Assembly: GCA_963760225.1 (NCBI GenBank)
Contig: CAVXCD010000003.1
Span: forward strand, 1,054,001 to 1,118,000
DNA: 64,000 bases
Reading direction: 5' to 3'
Source: 13-2-20CM-66-19 sp963760225
Lineage (GTDB): Bacteria > Pseudomonadota > Gammaproteobacteria > Steroidobacterales > Steroidobacteraceae
The position numbers and the translations under genes were made by a program. Below, one piece after another: positions 8,215 to 16,653 of the stretch. Each line of letters starts with the position of its first letter. Position 1 is the stretch's first letter. The notes under the pieces are model-generated. The model searched no databases. It was not told the DNA's origin and worked only from the letters and a program-made list of their open reading frames with translations.

Positions 8215-9423
8215 ATGGAAGTGAAGCAGATCGCCGAAGCACGTACAGGAGCGGGTGCCGCCGCCATGGGTGAGTTGATGACCCGCGCCAGCAATGTCGC
8301 CGCGGTGGCGGCCAAGCACGCCATGGCGGTGGACAGCGCCGCGCGCTTCCCGGCCGAGTCCTTCCAGGCGGTCAAGGCCGAGCGGCTGCTTGGCATCCAG
8401 GTGCCGGTGTCCCTGGGCGGGGAAGGGGCCTCGATCAGCGACGTGGCGGACGTGTGTTACCAGCTGGGGCAGGCGTGCGCATCGACCGGAATGATCTTCG
8501 CCATGCACCAGATCAAGGTGGCGTGCGTCAGGCGCCACATGGGCGACAACGGCACGCTGCAGCGCATGCTGCGGCGGCTGTGCGCGGAGCAGTTGCTGCT
8601 CGCTTCCTCCACCACCGAGGGCCAGGGGGGCGGCAACATCCGCTCGAGCGAAGCGCCGGTCGAGCACCACGACGGCGGCCGCATCACTCTGGAGCGCAAG
8701 GCGAGCGTCATCTCCTACGGAGCGTATGCTGACGGCGTCGTGACCACGGCACGCCGCGCCGCAGATGCGGCGGCTTCCGATCAGGTGCTGGTGGCGTTCT
8801 TCAAGAGCGACTACACGCTCACCAGGCTGCAGGGATGGGATGCGCTCGGCATGCGCGGCACCTGCAGCGAGGGCTATACGCTCAAGGCGAATGCCTCCGC
8901 CGAGCAGATCCTGCCCGAACCCTACGAGAACATTCACAGCCGCACCATGGTGCCCTGCGCCCACCTGCTGTGGGGGTCGGTGTGGACCGGCATCGCCGCG
9001 GGCGCGACCGCACGCGCCCAGGCCTTCGTGCGCAACGCCATGCGCCACGGCGGACAGCTGCCGCCGGGCGCGCCGCAGTTCACCAAAGCGCTCGCCACGC
9101 TGCGCACGCTGCGCGGCATGCTGTGCACCTCGATACGCAAGTACGAGGCGTGCATGGACGATCCGCAGGCGCTCGCCGCCCTGGATTTCCAGACGCTGAT
9201 CACGCTCACCAAGGTCGAGGCCTCGGAGCTGGCGGCCGCCACGGTGATGCACGCGATGCGCGCCTGCGGGCTGTCCGGCTACCGCAATGACAGCGAATTC
9301 AGCATCGGGCGTCACCTGCGCGACGTGCTGTCCTCGCCGATCATGATCAACAACGACCGGATTCTGTCGAACCTGGTGACACCCGCGCTCATGAGTCCCA
9401 TGGCGACGTCGCTGCGCGATTAA
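8215..9423 (+). CDS. Acyl-CoA dehydrogenase-family flavoprotein
   Basis: 402 residues, a complete acyl-CoA dehydrogenase fold: N-terminal helical domain (1-120), beta domain (about 120-240, with the LLASSTTEGQGGGNIR segment that contacts FAD), and C-terminal four-helix domain. Members of this family that sit beside amino acid:carrier protein ligases are thought to oxidise an aminoacyl or acyl thioester bound to the carrier. The ATG at 8215 follows an AGGGG Shine-Dalgarno-like run, and the next gene starts 4 bp after the stop, so the two are tightly coupled. Divergent from the MetA-family gene. Natural substrate unknown; a fatty acyl-CoA role is less likely in this setting. Confidence 0.88.
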   Translation: MEVKQIAEARTGAGAAAMGELMTRASNVAAVAAKHAMAVDSAARFPAESFQAVKAERLLGIQVPVSLGGEGASISDVADVCYQLGQACASTGMIFAMHQIKVACVRRHMGDNGTLQRMLRRLCAEQLLLASSTTEGQGGGNIRSSEAPVEHHDGGRITLERKASVISYGAYADGVVTTARRAADAAASDQVLVAFFKSDYTLTRLQGWDALGMRGTCSEGYTLKANASAEQILPEPYENIHSRTMVPCAHLLWGSVWTGIAAGATARAQAFVRNAMRHGGQLPPGAPQFTKALATLRTLRGMLCTSIRKYEACMDDPQALAALDFQTLITLTKVEASELAAATVMHAMRACGLSGYRNDSEFSIGRHLRDVLSSPIMINNDRILSNLVTPALMSPMATSLRD

Positions 9424-9427
9424 ACCG

Positions 9428-10357
9428 ATGAGCATCAGCCCCGGAACGGAACCGAACGTGGTTGCGGAAGATCCGCTCGCTTCCCTGGCGCCGGCGCTGT
9501 TCCGGCCGCTCGGGGTCGACGGCGTTTACGCCCGCACCGCGCTCTACGAGGGGATGATCGAGCGCCTCACGGCCTTCATCACCCGTGAGCGCGACCCGCG
9601 CGCCGAGGTGCTGCGCTTCCCGCCGGTCATGAGCCGGCGCCAGCTGGAGAAGTCCGGCTACCTCAAGAGCTTTCCCAATCTGCTCGGCTGCGTATGTGCG
9701 CTGCACGGCAGTGAGGCTGCGATCCGCGCCGCTGCCGACCGCCACGAGAGCGGCGGCGACTGGACCACCTCGCTCGCCGCTTCCGACCTGGTGCTGTCGC
9801 CGGCGGCCTGCTACCCGCTGTATCCGCTGGTCGCGGCGCGCGGCCGCATCCCCGCGGGCGGACTGATATTCGACGTGGCGGCGGACTGCTTCCGCCGCGA
9901 GCCGAGCCGCTCGCTCGACCGCCTGCAGTCCTTCCGCATGCGCGAGTACGTGCGCATCGGCTCGCCGGAGGAGATCACGACGTTTCGCGAGGCGTGGATG
10001 GCGCGTGCCCGGCAGCTCGCCGATACGCTCGCACTGCCTTACACGGTGGACGTGGCCAACGATCCGTTCTTCGGCCGGGTCGGCCAGGTCATGGCGGTGA
10101 GCCAGCTGCAGCAGTCGCTCAAGTTCGAGCTGCTGATCCCGTACTACGCGGGCGCGAAGCCGACCGCGTGCATGAGCTTCAATTACCACCGCGAGCACTT
10201 CGGCAACGTGTGGGGCCTCACAGACACCCGCGACGAGATCGCGCATACCGGTTGCGTGGCGTTCGGCATGGACCGCCTGGCGGTGGCGCTGTTCGCCAAT
10301 CATGGCGCTGATCCTGCGCAATGGCCGGCATCCGCGCGCCAGGCGCTGGCGTTGTGA
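9428..10357 (+). CDS. Amino acid:[carrier protein] ligase (SerRS-like, tRNA-independent)
   Basis: 309 residues. It corresponds to the catalytic core of an atypical class II seryl-tRNA synthetase without any tRNA-binding domain. Enzymes of this family (described in Bradyrhizobium) activate a small amino acid as aminoacyl-AMP and load it on a carrier protein. Class II motif 2 is visible as FRMREYVRIG (169-178) and motif 3 as CVAFGMDRLAVALF (276-289). The zinc ligands expected for the family are present as C128 (ACYPLYP), E173 (FRMREY) and C276 (HTGCVAFG). It follows the flavoenzyme gene by 4 bp. The carrier protein at 6813-7076 is the probable acceptor. Which amino acid is used (glycine or alanine in known members) is not decided by the sequence. 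Confidence 0.9.
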   Translation: MSISPGTEPNVVAEDPLASLAPALFRPLGVDGVYARTALYEGMIERLTAFITRERDPRAEVLRFPPVMSRRQLEKSGYLKSFPNLLGCVCALHGSEAAIRAAADRHESGGDWTTSLAASDLVLSPAACYPLYPLVAARGRIPAGGLIFDVAADCFRREPSRSLDRLQSFRMREYVRIGSPEEITTFREAWMARARQLADTLALPYTVDVANDPFFGRVGQVMAVSQLQQSLKFELLIPYYAGAKPTACMSFNYHREHFGNVWGLTDTRDEIAHTGCVAFGMDRLAVALFANHGADPAQWPASARQALAL

Positions 10358-10398
10358 TCCGGCGAGCGCCGCGGCGCTTCGCGCGCGGCGCCTGATCG

Positions 10399-11361
10399 AT
10401 GCCGCTCGACCCCCGGGCCAAACGCTTCCTCGATACGCTCGCGGCGATGAATCCGCCGGGCGCACTCTCGCTCAGCGTTGCTGAGCGGCGCGGCGCGCTC
10501 GCGCATCTGCTGAGCTTTTGCGGACAGCCCGAGGAGGTCGGGGCCATCACGCAGCTCACGCTCCCGGGACCTGAGGGCGCACTCGCGCTGCGGACCTACG
10601 AGCCCCGCGGCGCACGCTCGGGCGAGCCGCTCCCCGGACTCATCTACTTTCACGGCGGGGGACTCGTTGCAGGCTCGCTCGATACCCACGATCCGATCTG
10701 CCGCTCGCTCGCGAACGCCAGCGGCTGTCGGGTGTTGTCGCTGGATTATCGCCTCGCGCCCGAGCACCCCTTCCCGGCAGCCCTCGAGGACGGCTGCGCG
10801 GCCACGGCATGGATCGCCGCCCATGCGCCGGCGCTCGGGATTGACCCGCAGCGGCTCGGCGTATGCGGCGACTCGGCGGGCGCCACGCTCGCGGCGGTGG
10901 TGTGCCAGGCGGTCAGCCGGGCGCAGCAGGCGCCACTGGCGTTCCAGTTCCTGCTGTGCCCGATCACCGACTTTGCGGCGGAAAGCGCGTCGCGCCGCGC
11001 CTTCGCGCACGGCTACCTCGTCGATCACGAGACGCTCGAGCACGACCTGAAGTACTACCTCCCCTCGCACATCGAGCGCGCCGATCCGAGGGTGTCGCCG
11101 CTGCGCGCGCTCAGCGTCGCAGGGCTGCCCCCGACCGCGGTGCATACCGCGGAATTCGATCCATTGCGAGATGAGGGTCAGGCCTACGCGGAAAAACTGG
11201 CGGCGGCCGGCATCCCGACCATTTACCGCTGTCATCCCGGTATGATTCACCTGTTTTACGGCATGCGCGGGCTCCTGGCGTACGCTGGGGTCGCCTTCGA
11301 GCTGATCGGCGCCGACATTCGCCGCCTGCTCATGCCAGGGTTGCAAGAGGGTACGAGATGA
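10399..11361 (+). CDS. Alpha/beta hydrolase, hormone-sensitive-lipase (HSL) type
   Basis: 320 residues. The oxyanion motif HGGG is at 85-88, the nucleophile elbow GDSAG has Ser159, and the Asp (AEFDPLRDEG) and His (HPGMIHLFYG) of the triad follow at the expected distances. HSL-family enzymes hydrolyse short acyl esters, amides or thioesters. It starts at ATG 10399, 41 bp after the ligase gene, and overlaps the next gene by ATGA, so it belongs to the same transcript as the flavoenzyme and ligase. It may release or edit a carrier-bound product; simple esterase activity is the alternative. No signal peptide, so cytoplasmic. Confidence 0.9.
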   Translation: MPLDPRAKRFLDTLAAMNPPGALSLSVAERRGALAHLLSFCGQPEEVGAITQLTLPGPEGALALRTYEPRGARSGEPLPGLIYFHGGGLVAGSLDTHDPICRSLANASGCRVLSLDYRLAPEHPFPAALEDGCAATAWIAAHAPALGIDPQRLGVCGDSAGATLAAVVCQAVSRAQQAPLAFQFLLCPITDFAAESASRRAFAHGYLVDHETLEHDLKYYLPSHIERADPRVSPLRALSVAGLPPTAVHTAEFDPLRDEGQAYAEKLAAAGIPTIYRCHPGMIHLFYGMRGLLAYAGVAFELIGADIRRLLMPGLQEGTR

Positions 11362-11741
11362 CCGATCGCATGCAAGTCGAACAGCTCGTGCGCGAGCTGC
11401 ACGCGGCCCGGCTGGACGGGAACCTCGATCGTCTGTGCCGCCTGTACGCGGAGGAGGCGCGCCTGCGCATCGCGGGCTCGACCGACGGCAAGCCGATCGC
11501 CATCGCCGCGAGCGGCATCACCGAGATCCGGCCGTGGCTGTCGATCCTGGTAAGGACGTTCAGACTCAGCCAGTACACCATCCTGTCGCTCATCGTCGAT
11601 GGTTCGCGGGCCGCGGCTCACTGGCGGGTCGATATCCACTCGAAGATCACCGGCGTGGTGGTACCCACCGAGCTGGTGGACCTGGTGGATGTGCGCGGCG
11701 GGCGCATCGCCTCGCATACCGAATTCTTCGTGCCCTGCTGA
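11358..11741 (+). CDS. SnoaL/NTF2-like small protein
   Basis: 127 residues with the cone-shaped alpha+beta barrel pattern of SnoaL-like proteins: N-terminal helices with RELHAARLDGNLDRLCRLYA, a strand with ARLRIAG, then paired strands ending RIASHTEFFVPC. Such proteins act as cyclases, isomerases or hydratases in secondary metabolism, or only as ligand-binding subunits. It overlaps the hydrolase gene (ATGA) and is the last gene clearly in the carrier-protein operon. No catalytic residues can be assigned with confidence. Confidence 0.75.
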   Translation: MTDRMQVEQLVRELHAARLDGNLDRLCRLYAEEARLRIAGSTDGKPIAIAASGITEIRPWLSILVRTFRLSQYTILSLIVDGSRAAAHWRVDIHSKITGVVVPTELVDLVDVRGGRIASHTEFFVPC

Positions 11742-11772
11742 GCGATTCTCGCGGCAAGCCCCGACCGGTTCC

Positions 11773-12789
11773 ATGAGCCTCGCGACTCGGCCGTCGACAC
11801 CCGCGGACGCCGCGGCGCTCGCCGCCCTGTTCGCCGACAGCGGCATGGACGCGGCTTCCGAGCACATGCACTGGAAATACTGGCAGCCGCGTGCCGACTG
11901 GCTACGGCCGCGTTCCGTGGTGATGGTGAGGGGGAACGAGCTGGTGGCGCACGCCGGAGTGATTCCCGGCTCGTGCGCGTGGGCGCAGCGGCGCGTCACG
12001 ACCCTGCAGATGATCGACTGGGTGGCGCGCACTCGCTCGGGCGCAGGCGTCATGCTGGTGAAACACATCGCCCGGATGGCGCAGGCGCTGGTGGGGATCG
12101 GCGGCGGGGCGCAGACCCACAGCATTCTGCCGCACCTCGGCTTTCGCCGTGCCGGCACGGTAACCGGCTACGCGCGACCGCTCTTTCCGCTGCGCGTCCT
12201 GCGCGGCGGCGCGCCGTGGAAGCGAGTGTCGCGGTTCGCGCGTGCCGCCTGGAGGCGCTCGGCAGCGGTCGCACCGGGCGACGAGTGGCAGGTGCGGCGT
12301 CTCGCCGGCGATCAGCTGGGTCCGATCGCCTCGGTGCTGCCGCGGCCGCCTAGCGGCATGGCGGTTACCGAACGAAGTGTCGGGCTGTTCCAGTACATGC
12401 TGTCGTGTCCCATCGTGGCGATGCAACTGTATGCGCTAGAGCGGGCAGGGCAGCTCCGCGGCTACTTCCTGCTCGCCGCAGCGTGCGGCCAGGTGCGCAT
12501 CGCCGACTGCTGGATCGATTCGCAGGAGCCGGAAGACTGGCGCGCCCTGATTCTCGCTGCGGTCGAGCAGGCGAAGCACGACCCGCAGGCTGCGGAAGTC
12601 GTGATCTGGGCGAGCGATCCGCTGCTCGCCGGGGCGTTGCAGGCCTGTGGGTTTTACGCCCGGTTCCAGTCCCCCATCCGGGTTCGTCCGACGGCTGCTG
12701 ACACCATGCCCGAAGGTATCCTGCGCGTGCAGATGCTGGACTGTGACGACGCTTTTCTTAACGGGGGTCGGTACGAGTACTGGGGGTAA
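11773..12789 (+). CDS. GNAT-family acetyltransferase-like protein
   Basis: 338 residues from ATG 11773; a longer in-frame start would run through the previous gene. The N-terminal 150 residues look like a GNAT fold (LVAHAGVIPGSCAWAQRRVTTLQMID, then a helix and HSILPHLGFRRAG, the usual 'GFR..G' end of the acetyl-CoA fold). The second half is a weaker repeat of the same fold. Proteins like this are common in exopolysaccharide loci, where they may acylate amino sugars. It sits 32 bp after the SnoaL-like gene and just before an O-acyltransferase gene, so it may mark the change from small-molecule to polysaccharide genes. Confidence 0.7.
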   Translation: MSLATRPSTPADAAALAALFADSGMDAASEHMHWKYWQPRADWLRPRSVVMVRGNELVAHAGVIPGSCAWAQRRVTTLQMIDWVARTRSGAGVMLVKHIARMAQALVGIGGGAQTHSILPHLGFRRAGTVTGYARPLFPLRVLRGGAPWKRVSRFARAAWRRSAAVAPGDEWQVRRLAGDQLGPIASVLPRPPSGMAVTERSVGLFQYMLSCPIVAMQLYALERAGQLRGYFLLAAACGQVRIADCWIDSQEPEDWRALILAAVEQAKHDPQAAEVVIWASDPLLAGALQACGFYARFQSPIRVRPTAADTMPEGILRVQMLDCDDAFLNGGRYEYWG

Positions 12790-12813
12790 CGCGCACGGTG
12801 GCGGGAATCGCTG

Positions 12814-13962
12814 ATGGGAACCGCTGCCGCCGCGGGTTCCAGGCAGATACCGGCGCTCGACGGCATCCGCGGGCTGGCGATCATCTGGGTGGTGGTGCAC
12901 AACGCCACCGGTATCCCGCTTACACTCCCCGCCAGCCGGTGGCTGCATCTGTTCCCGCTGCTCGCCAGTCGCGGCTGGATCGGGGTGCAGCTGTTCTTCG
13001 CCCTGTCGGGATTTCTCATCACCGCGGGGCTGCTCGATTCGCAGCGCACGGCGCACTACTTCCGCAACTTCTACGCCAGGCGTGCGCTGCGCATCCTGCC
13101 GCTGTATTACGCGGTCCTGTTCGCGCTGCTGGTCGTTCTCCCGCACCTCATCACGCCGCGCTCACACTACAGCCGTGAGGATCAGGCGGCGCTGTGGCTG
13201 TTTGTGCTCAATTGGACGAATTTACAGCCGTACGGGTTCGGTCACTTCTGGTCACTCGCGGTCGAAGAGCAGTTCTATCTCTTCTGGCCGCTGGTGGTGT
13301 GTTGGCTCGCACCGCGGCGCCTGCTGCTGGTGTGCGTTGGCATTTCCGCCGGGGCGCTTGTGCTGCGCTGTGTGCTTACGGCTTGCGGGGCAGACCCACA
13401 CGCGCTCTATGCGAACACCGCATGCCGCATGGACGCATTGGCGCTCGGAGGGGCAGGGGCGTGCCTGCTTCGCATCCCGGATTTGCGCCAGCAACTGCTC
13501 AGTCATTTGCGCCTCATAGGCACTCTTGCCCTGGTGTTGTTCCTGGCGGGGGTGCCGCTGACGCACATCTACGACACCGACCGGTGGACGGGCGAGACGT
13601 TCGGTTACACGTTACTGGCTGTCTGCTCCGCCACGCTCGTCACCGCGATGGCGGTGCTGCCTGGCGCTCAAGCACGAGTGGGTATCGCGGCTGCGCTGGC
13701 GTGGGCACCGCTGCGTTCCTGCGGCAAATACAGTTACGCCATGTACGTGTTTCATAACCTGCTGCACTGGTACCTGGGCGTGCCCTGGCTCCTTGCGACC
13801 TTCGGCGAGCGGCCGCCCGAGCAGGTGGCACTCGGCTACGCTCTGGTGGTGCTCGCGGTCAGTTACCTGCTCGGATTCGTCAGTTATCACGCGCTGGAGA
13901 AGCCCTGCCTGCGTCTCAGGCGATTCTTTGAGCCCGGCGGTGGGACGACAGCTATCAGTTGA
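12814..13962 (+). CDS. Membrane acyltransferase 3 (OafA/NodX type)
   Basis: 382 residues with about ten membrane spans. The family start IPALDGIRGLAIIWVVVHN is at 11-29 and contains the conserved Arg; GVQLFFALSGFLIT (55-68) and FYARRALRILPLYY (88-101) are the next diagnostic blocks, and FWSLAVEEQFYLFWPL (142-157) is the classic catalytic region. It transfers acetyl or another acyl group to sugar hydroxyls on the periplasmic side of the inner membrane. It probably decorates the polysaccharide made by the locus. Its end overlaps the convergent repeat-protein gene by 8 bp. Confidence 0.95.
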   Translation: MGTAAAAGSRQIPALDGIRGLAIIWVVVHNATGIPLTLPASRWLHLFPLLASRGWIGVQLFFALSGFLITAGLLDSQRTAHYFRNFYARRALRILPLYYAVLFALLVVLPHLITPRSHYSREDQAALWLFVLNWTNLQPYGFGHFWSLAVEEQFYLFWPLVVCWLAPRRLLLVCVGISAGALVLRCVLTACGADPHALYANTACRMDALALGGAGACLLRIPDLRQQLLSHLRLIGTLALVLFLAGVPLTHIYDTDRWTGETFGYTLLAVCSATLVTAMAVLPGAQARVGIAAALAWAPLRSCGKYSYAMYVFHNLLHWYLGVPWLLATFGERPPEQVALGYALVVLAVSYLLGFVSYHALEKPCLRLRRFFEPGGGTTAIS

Positions 13963-16024
13963 TGGTCGTCGAGCCGACGTTGGACATGGCGCTGTCGATC
14001 CCGGTGCTGGTGTAGGCGGCAATGCCGAAATACCAGGTTCCCGGGGTGAGATTGCCCACGACATAGCTGGTCGTGGCTGGGTTCGCCAGCACCACGACGG
14101 TCTTCATGGCATTTGCGGATGCTCCGTAGTAGATGCGATAGCCGGCCAGATCCGTGAGCGCCGAGCCATTGGTGTTCTTGGTCACGGCCGTCCAGCTGAG
14201 CGTGACGCTGCCGTTGGAAACCGGGTTCACGCTGATGCTGAAGGCCGGGAGCGAAGCGCTCGCGCTGCCGTCACTGACGCTGATCACGATGTTTGCATAG
14301 CTGCCGGCATTGGCAGCCCCCGGAGTGCCGCTGAGTGTGCCGTTGGCTGTATTGAAGCTCGCCCACCCCGGCAGGTTCTGCACGCTGAACGTGAGCGACG
14401 TGCCGTTCGGGCCGCTCGCCGTCGGCGTGAAGGCGTACTTTGAGCCGACGTTGACCGCGGTCGACGGATTTCCGGAGATCGTCGGCTTGGCGGGGTTGGA
14501 GACCGTGATGGTGAAGGCCGCGAGCGCCGCCGACTGCGTGCCATTGCTCACGCTGATGGCGATGTTCGAGTAGGTCCCCGCCTGAGATGCCGAGGGCGTT
14601 CCGCTCAGCGCGCCGTTGCTGGCGCTGAAGCTCGCCCAGGCCGGCTTGTTCTGTATCGAGAAGGTCAGCGCGGTCCCGCTGGCAGCATTGGTGGTGGGCT
14701 GGAAGGAATAGCTGTTGCCGACGACCACCTGGGCGGGCGGGCTACCGGAGATGGTGAGCGCCGACACCACCTTGACGGCAAACGGCGCGAGCGCCACCGA
14801 CTGCGTACCGTCGCTGACGCTGATGACGATGTTGCCGTAGCTGCCGATCTGGCTCGCGGTCGGCGTGCCCGAAAGCAGGCCACTGGTCGCGCTGAAGGTC
14901 GCCCAGACCGGGCGGTTCTGGATGGAGAAGGTGAGCGCACTGCCCGCCGGCGCGTTGATGGTCGGCTGAAACGCGTAGCTCTTGCCGGCCGCGACCTGGG
15001 TCGCCGGCGCACCGGAGATGGTGAGCGGCGCGACGACCTTGATCGAGAACGGCGGCAGCGAGGCGGACAGCGTGCCGGCGCTGACACTGATGAGTATCCC
15101 CGCGTAGCTGCCGACCTGGGCGGAGGTCGGCGAGCCGCTCAGCGTGCCGCTGGCGGGATTGAAACTCGCCCACCCCGGCAGGTTTTGCACGCTGAAGGTG
15201 AGCAGGGTGCCGCTCGGGCCGCTTGCGGTCGGCGTGAAACTATAGAGCGACCCGGCCGTGACGCTCGTGGCCGGGGTGCCCGCGATCGTCGGCGAATTGG
15301 GTCCTGCGGGACTGGTTACCGTGATCGTGAAGGCGGGCAGAGCGCTCGACTGCACCCCGTCGGTGGCCGCGATGACGATCCCCGGGAAGCTACCCGTCTG
15401 GGTCGGCGTGCCGGCGAGCCGACCCGTCGAGGCGTCGAAGCTCGCCCAGCCGGGCAGGTTCTGCACGGAGAACGTCAGCACGGTCCCCGGCGGGGCGCTG
15501 CTGGTTGGCTGGAACGAGTATCCCGAGCCGACGGTGACCGACGCGGCTGGAGTTCCGGACAGGGCGAGCGGCGCGACGACCGTGATCGAGAAGGCAGGGA
15601 GCGTCGCGCTCGCCTGCCCGTTGCTTACCGTGATCTGAATGTTGGCGAAGGTCCCCACGCTGGTCGCGGCCGGTGTTCCCGACAGCTGCCCGCTGCTGTT
15701 GCTGAAGCTCGCCCACGGCGGCAGGTTCGCAGCCGTAAAGGTCAGCGCCGCGCCGCTGGCATCGAAGGCAGTGGGTGTGAAGGTGTAGCTCTGCCCGGCC
15801 ACCACACTCGCCGGCGGCGTGCCGGAGATGGCGGGCGTGCCGGGGTCCGATGGCGTCGAGGTGCCGCTGCCGCCCGTGGAGCTGGCCGAGCTGGTAGCGG
15901 AGTTGGAGGCCGAGCCAGATCCCGTGCTGCTGGCCTGCCCGCACGCGACCAGCGTCAGCGCACAGGCGAGCGCGACGAGGCCTGCGCGCAGGCGCCGAAC
16001 GGCGACCGAGCCAACGCAAACCAT
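13955..16024 (-). CDS. Lipoprotein with six putative Ig-like (He_PIG) repeats and a C-terminal fibronectin III domain
   Basis: 689 residues. The N terminus is a lipoprotein signal with the lipobox LVAC near residues 25-28, followed by a Ser/Gly/Thr-rich linker. Six repeats of about 85 residues follow, each opening with 'ISGTP..SVxxGxxYxFxPT' and containing 'LTFSVQNLPGWASFN' and 'GSYANIVISVSDG'. The last ~90 residues are a fibronectin-III-like domain (SVTLSWTAV ... YRIYYG ... YFGIAAYT). This is the architecture of a surface adhesin or matrix protein. It starts at ATG 16024 behind a GGGAGGGGG Shine-Dalgarno run. Its leader carries a cyclic-di-GMP riboswitch, so expression probably follows the biofilm second messenger. 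Ligand unknown. Confidence 0.85.
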   Translation of the reverse strand: MVCVGSVAVRRLRAGLVALACALTLVACGQASSTGSGSASNSATSSASSTGGSGTSTPSDPGTPAISGTPPASVVAGQSYTFTPTAFDASGAALTFTAANLPPWASFSNSSGQLSGTPAATSVGTFANIQITVSNGQASATLPAFSITVVAPLALSGTPAASVTVGSGYSFQPTSSAPPGTVLTFSVQNLPGWASFDASTGRLAGTPTQTGSFPGIVIAATDGVQSSALPAFTITVTSPAGPNSPTIAGTPATSVTAGSLYSFTPTASGPSGTLLTFSVQNLPGWASFNPASGTLSGSPTSAQVGSYAGILISVSAGTLSASLPPFSIKVVAPLTISGAPATQVAAGKSYAFQPTINAPAGSALTFSIQNRPVWATFSATSGLLSGTPTASQIGSYGNIVISVSDGTQSVALAPFAVKVVSALTISGSPPAQVVVGNSYSFQPTTNAASGTALTFSIQNKPAWASFSASNGALSGTPSASQAGTYSNIAISVSNGTQSAALAAFTITVSNPAKPTISGNPSTAVNVGSKYAFTPTASGPNGTSLTFSVQNLPGWASFNTANGTLSGTPGAANAGSYANIVISVSDGSASASLPAFSISVNPVSNGSVTLSWTAVTKNTNGSALTDLAGYRIYYGASANAMKTVVVLANPATTSYVVGNLTPGTWYFGIAAYTSTGIDSAMSNVGSTTIN

Positions 16025-16059
16025 CCTGCAACCCCCTCCCGGTGTTGACTTCAGATTTG

Positions 16060-16080
16060 CAAGAGCAGCAGAGACTCTTG
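16060..16080 (-). other. Leader hairpin between riboswitch and lipoprotein gene
   Basis: Perfect 6-bp arms CAAGAG/CTCTTG with a 9-base loop, 36 bases upstream of the ATG of the repeat lipoprotein. It has no U-run, so it is not a standard terminator. It could take part in the riboswitch's switching mechanism; this is inference from position only. Confidence 0.3.
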
Positions 16081-16112
16081 GCAGAGTTGTATTGACGGAC
16101 GCGGCTTAGCCG

Positions 16113-16216
16113 CGATACCGGCAACTCCGCTATCTCAGGATCATGCAAGCGAGATGACCTGAGACCGGAAGCTTTGCGTCCCCGTCTCGCGACGGGTTTG
16201 CCCTTGCGTACCCGAG
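16113..16216 (-). promoter_or_regulatory. Cyclic-di-GMP-I (GEMM-I) riboswitch
   Basis: Read on the minus strand, about 100 bases match the GEMM-I aptamer part by part: the 5' TACGCAAGGGCAAACC, then hairpin P1b/P2 CCCGTC-GCGA-GACGGG closed by a GNRA tetraloop, then GGGACGCAAAGCTTCCGG, a second hairpin, and the 3' ATAGCGGAGTTGCCGG receptor block. The outer stem can form from GGTAC and GTATC. The order and spacing equal those of the well-studied Vibrio Vc2 aptamer. A hairpin of CGCGGC/GCCGCG (16100-16114) touches the 3' end of the outer stem and could compete with it. The gene 89 bases downstream encodes the repeat lipoprotein, so c-di-GMP probably controls it. Confidence 0.93.
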
Positions 16217-16593
16217 GCAGTAGAACCTCTGGCGCGCGGGGTCGCAATATGTCTCTGCCCACCGACAAATGTTGGAGGTGTTGGTTGCGACGCCGATGTC
16301 GCACCGCACCACAGGATGATCGTCCGCAACGGATTATGTTCTGGCGGTGCGCCGCCAACCGGCGGCGCTGCTTAGCGCGAGCGACCGCGGCGCGAGCGCT
16401 CCTCGAACGTTGCGCGCTGTGCGAATCTAAGGTCGGGCACGACCGTCGCGGCAGCGAAATCAAAATCGTCCCGTGCAGCGAGTACCCTGTCACGGACAGC
16501 AGGGGACGATGGCCTCAGCATTCGCCCCGCGCTGCAGATTGGGGCGCCCGGGTGGGGAACCGAAGACGCCGCTTGAGGGCCTGAACCCCCGGG
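16217..16593. other. Gene-free stretch between divergent transcripts
   Basis: Short open frames exist here on both strands, but none has a ribosome binding site or family resemblance. The promoter of the riboswitch transcript must lie here; I could not pick a convincing -35/-10 pair on the minus strand. Confidence 0.6.
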
Positions 16594-16617
16594 AGCCGTC
16601 GCCCGTAGGAGACGGCT
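16594..16617 (+). terminator. Hairpin upstream of the sugar transferase promoter
   Basis: AGCCGTC and GACGGCT form a perfect 7-bp stem with a 10-base loop, followed by TTCGTATT. It sits just before the strong promoter at 16624. It could be a weak terminator that isolates the promoter, or a structured regulatory site. Confidence 0.4.
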
Positions 16618-16623
16618 TTCGTA

Positions 16624-16653
16624 TTGACAATCCATCAAATCTGAGGCTAGAAT
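16624..16653 (+). promoter_or_regulatory. Sigma-70-type promoter for the exopolysaccharide genes
   Basis: TTGACA at 16624-16629 and TAGAAT at 16648-16653 are separated by 18 bp: a perfect -35 box and a 5/6 -10 box. The surrounding DNA is unusually AT-rich for this window. Transcription would start near 16660, giving a leader of about 40 bases before the ATG at 16703. Confidence 0.8.
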
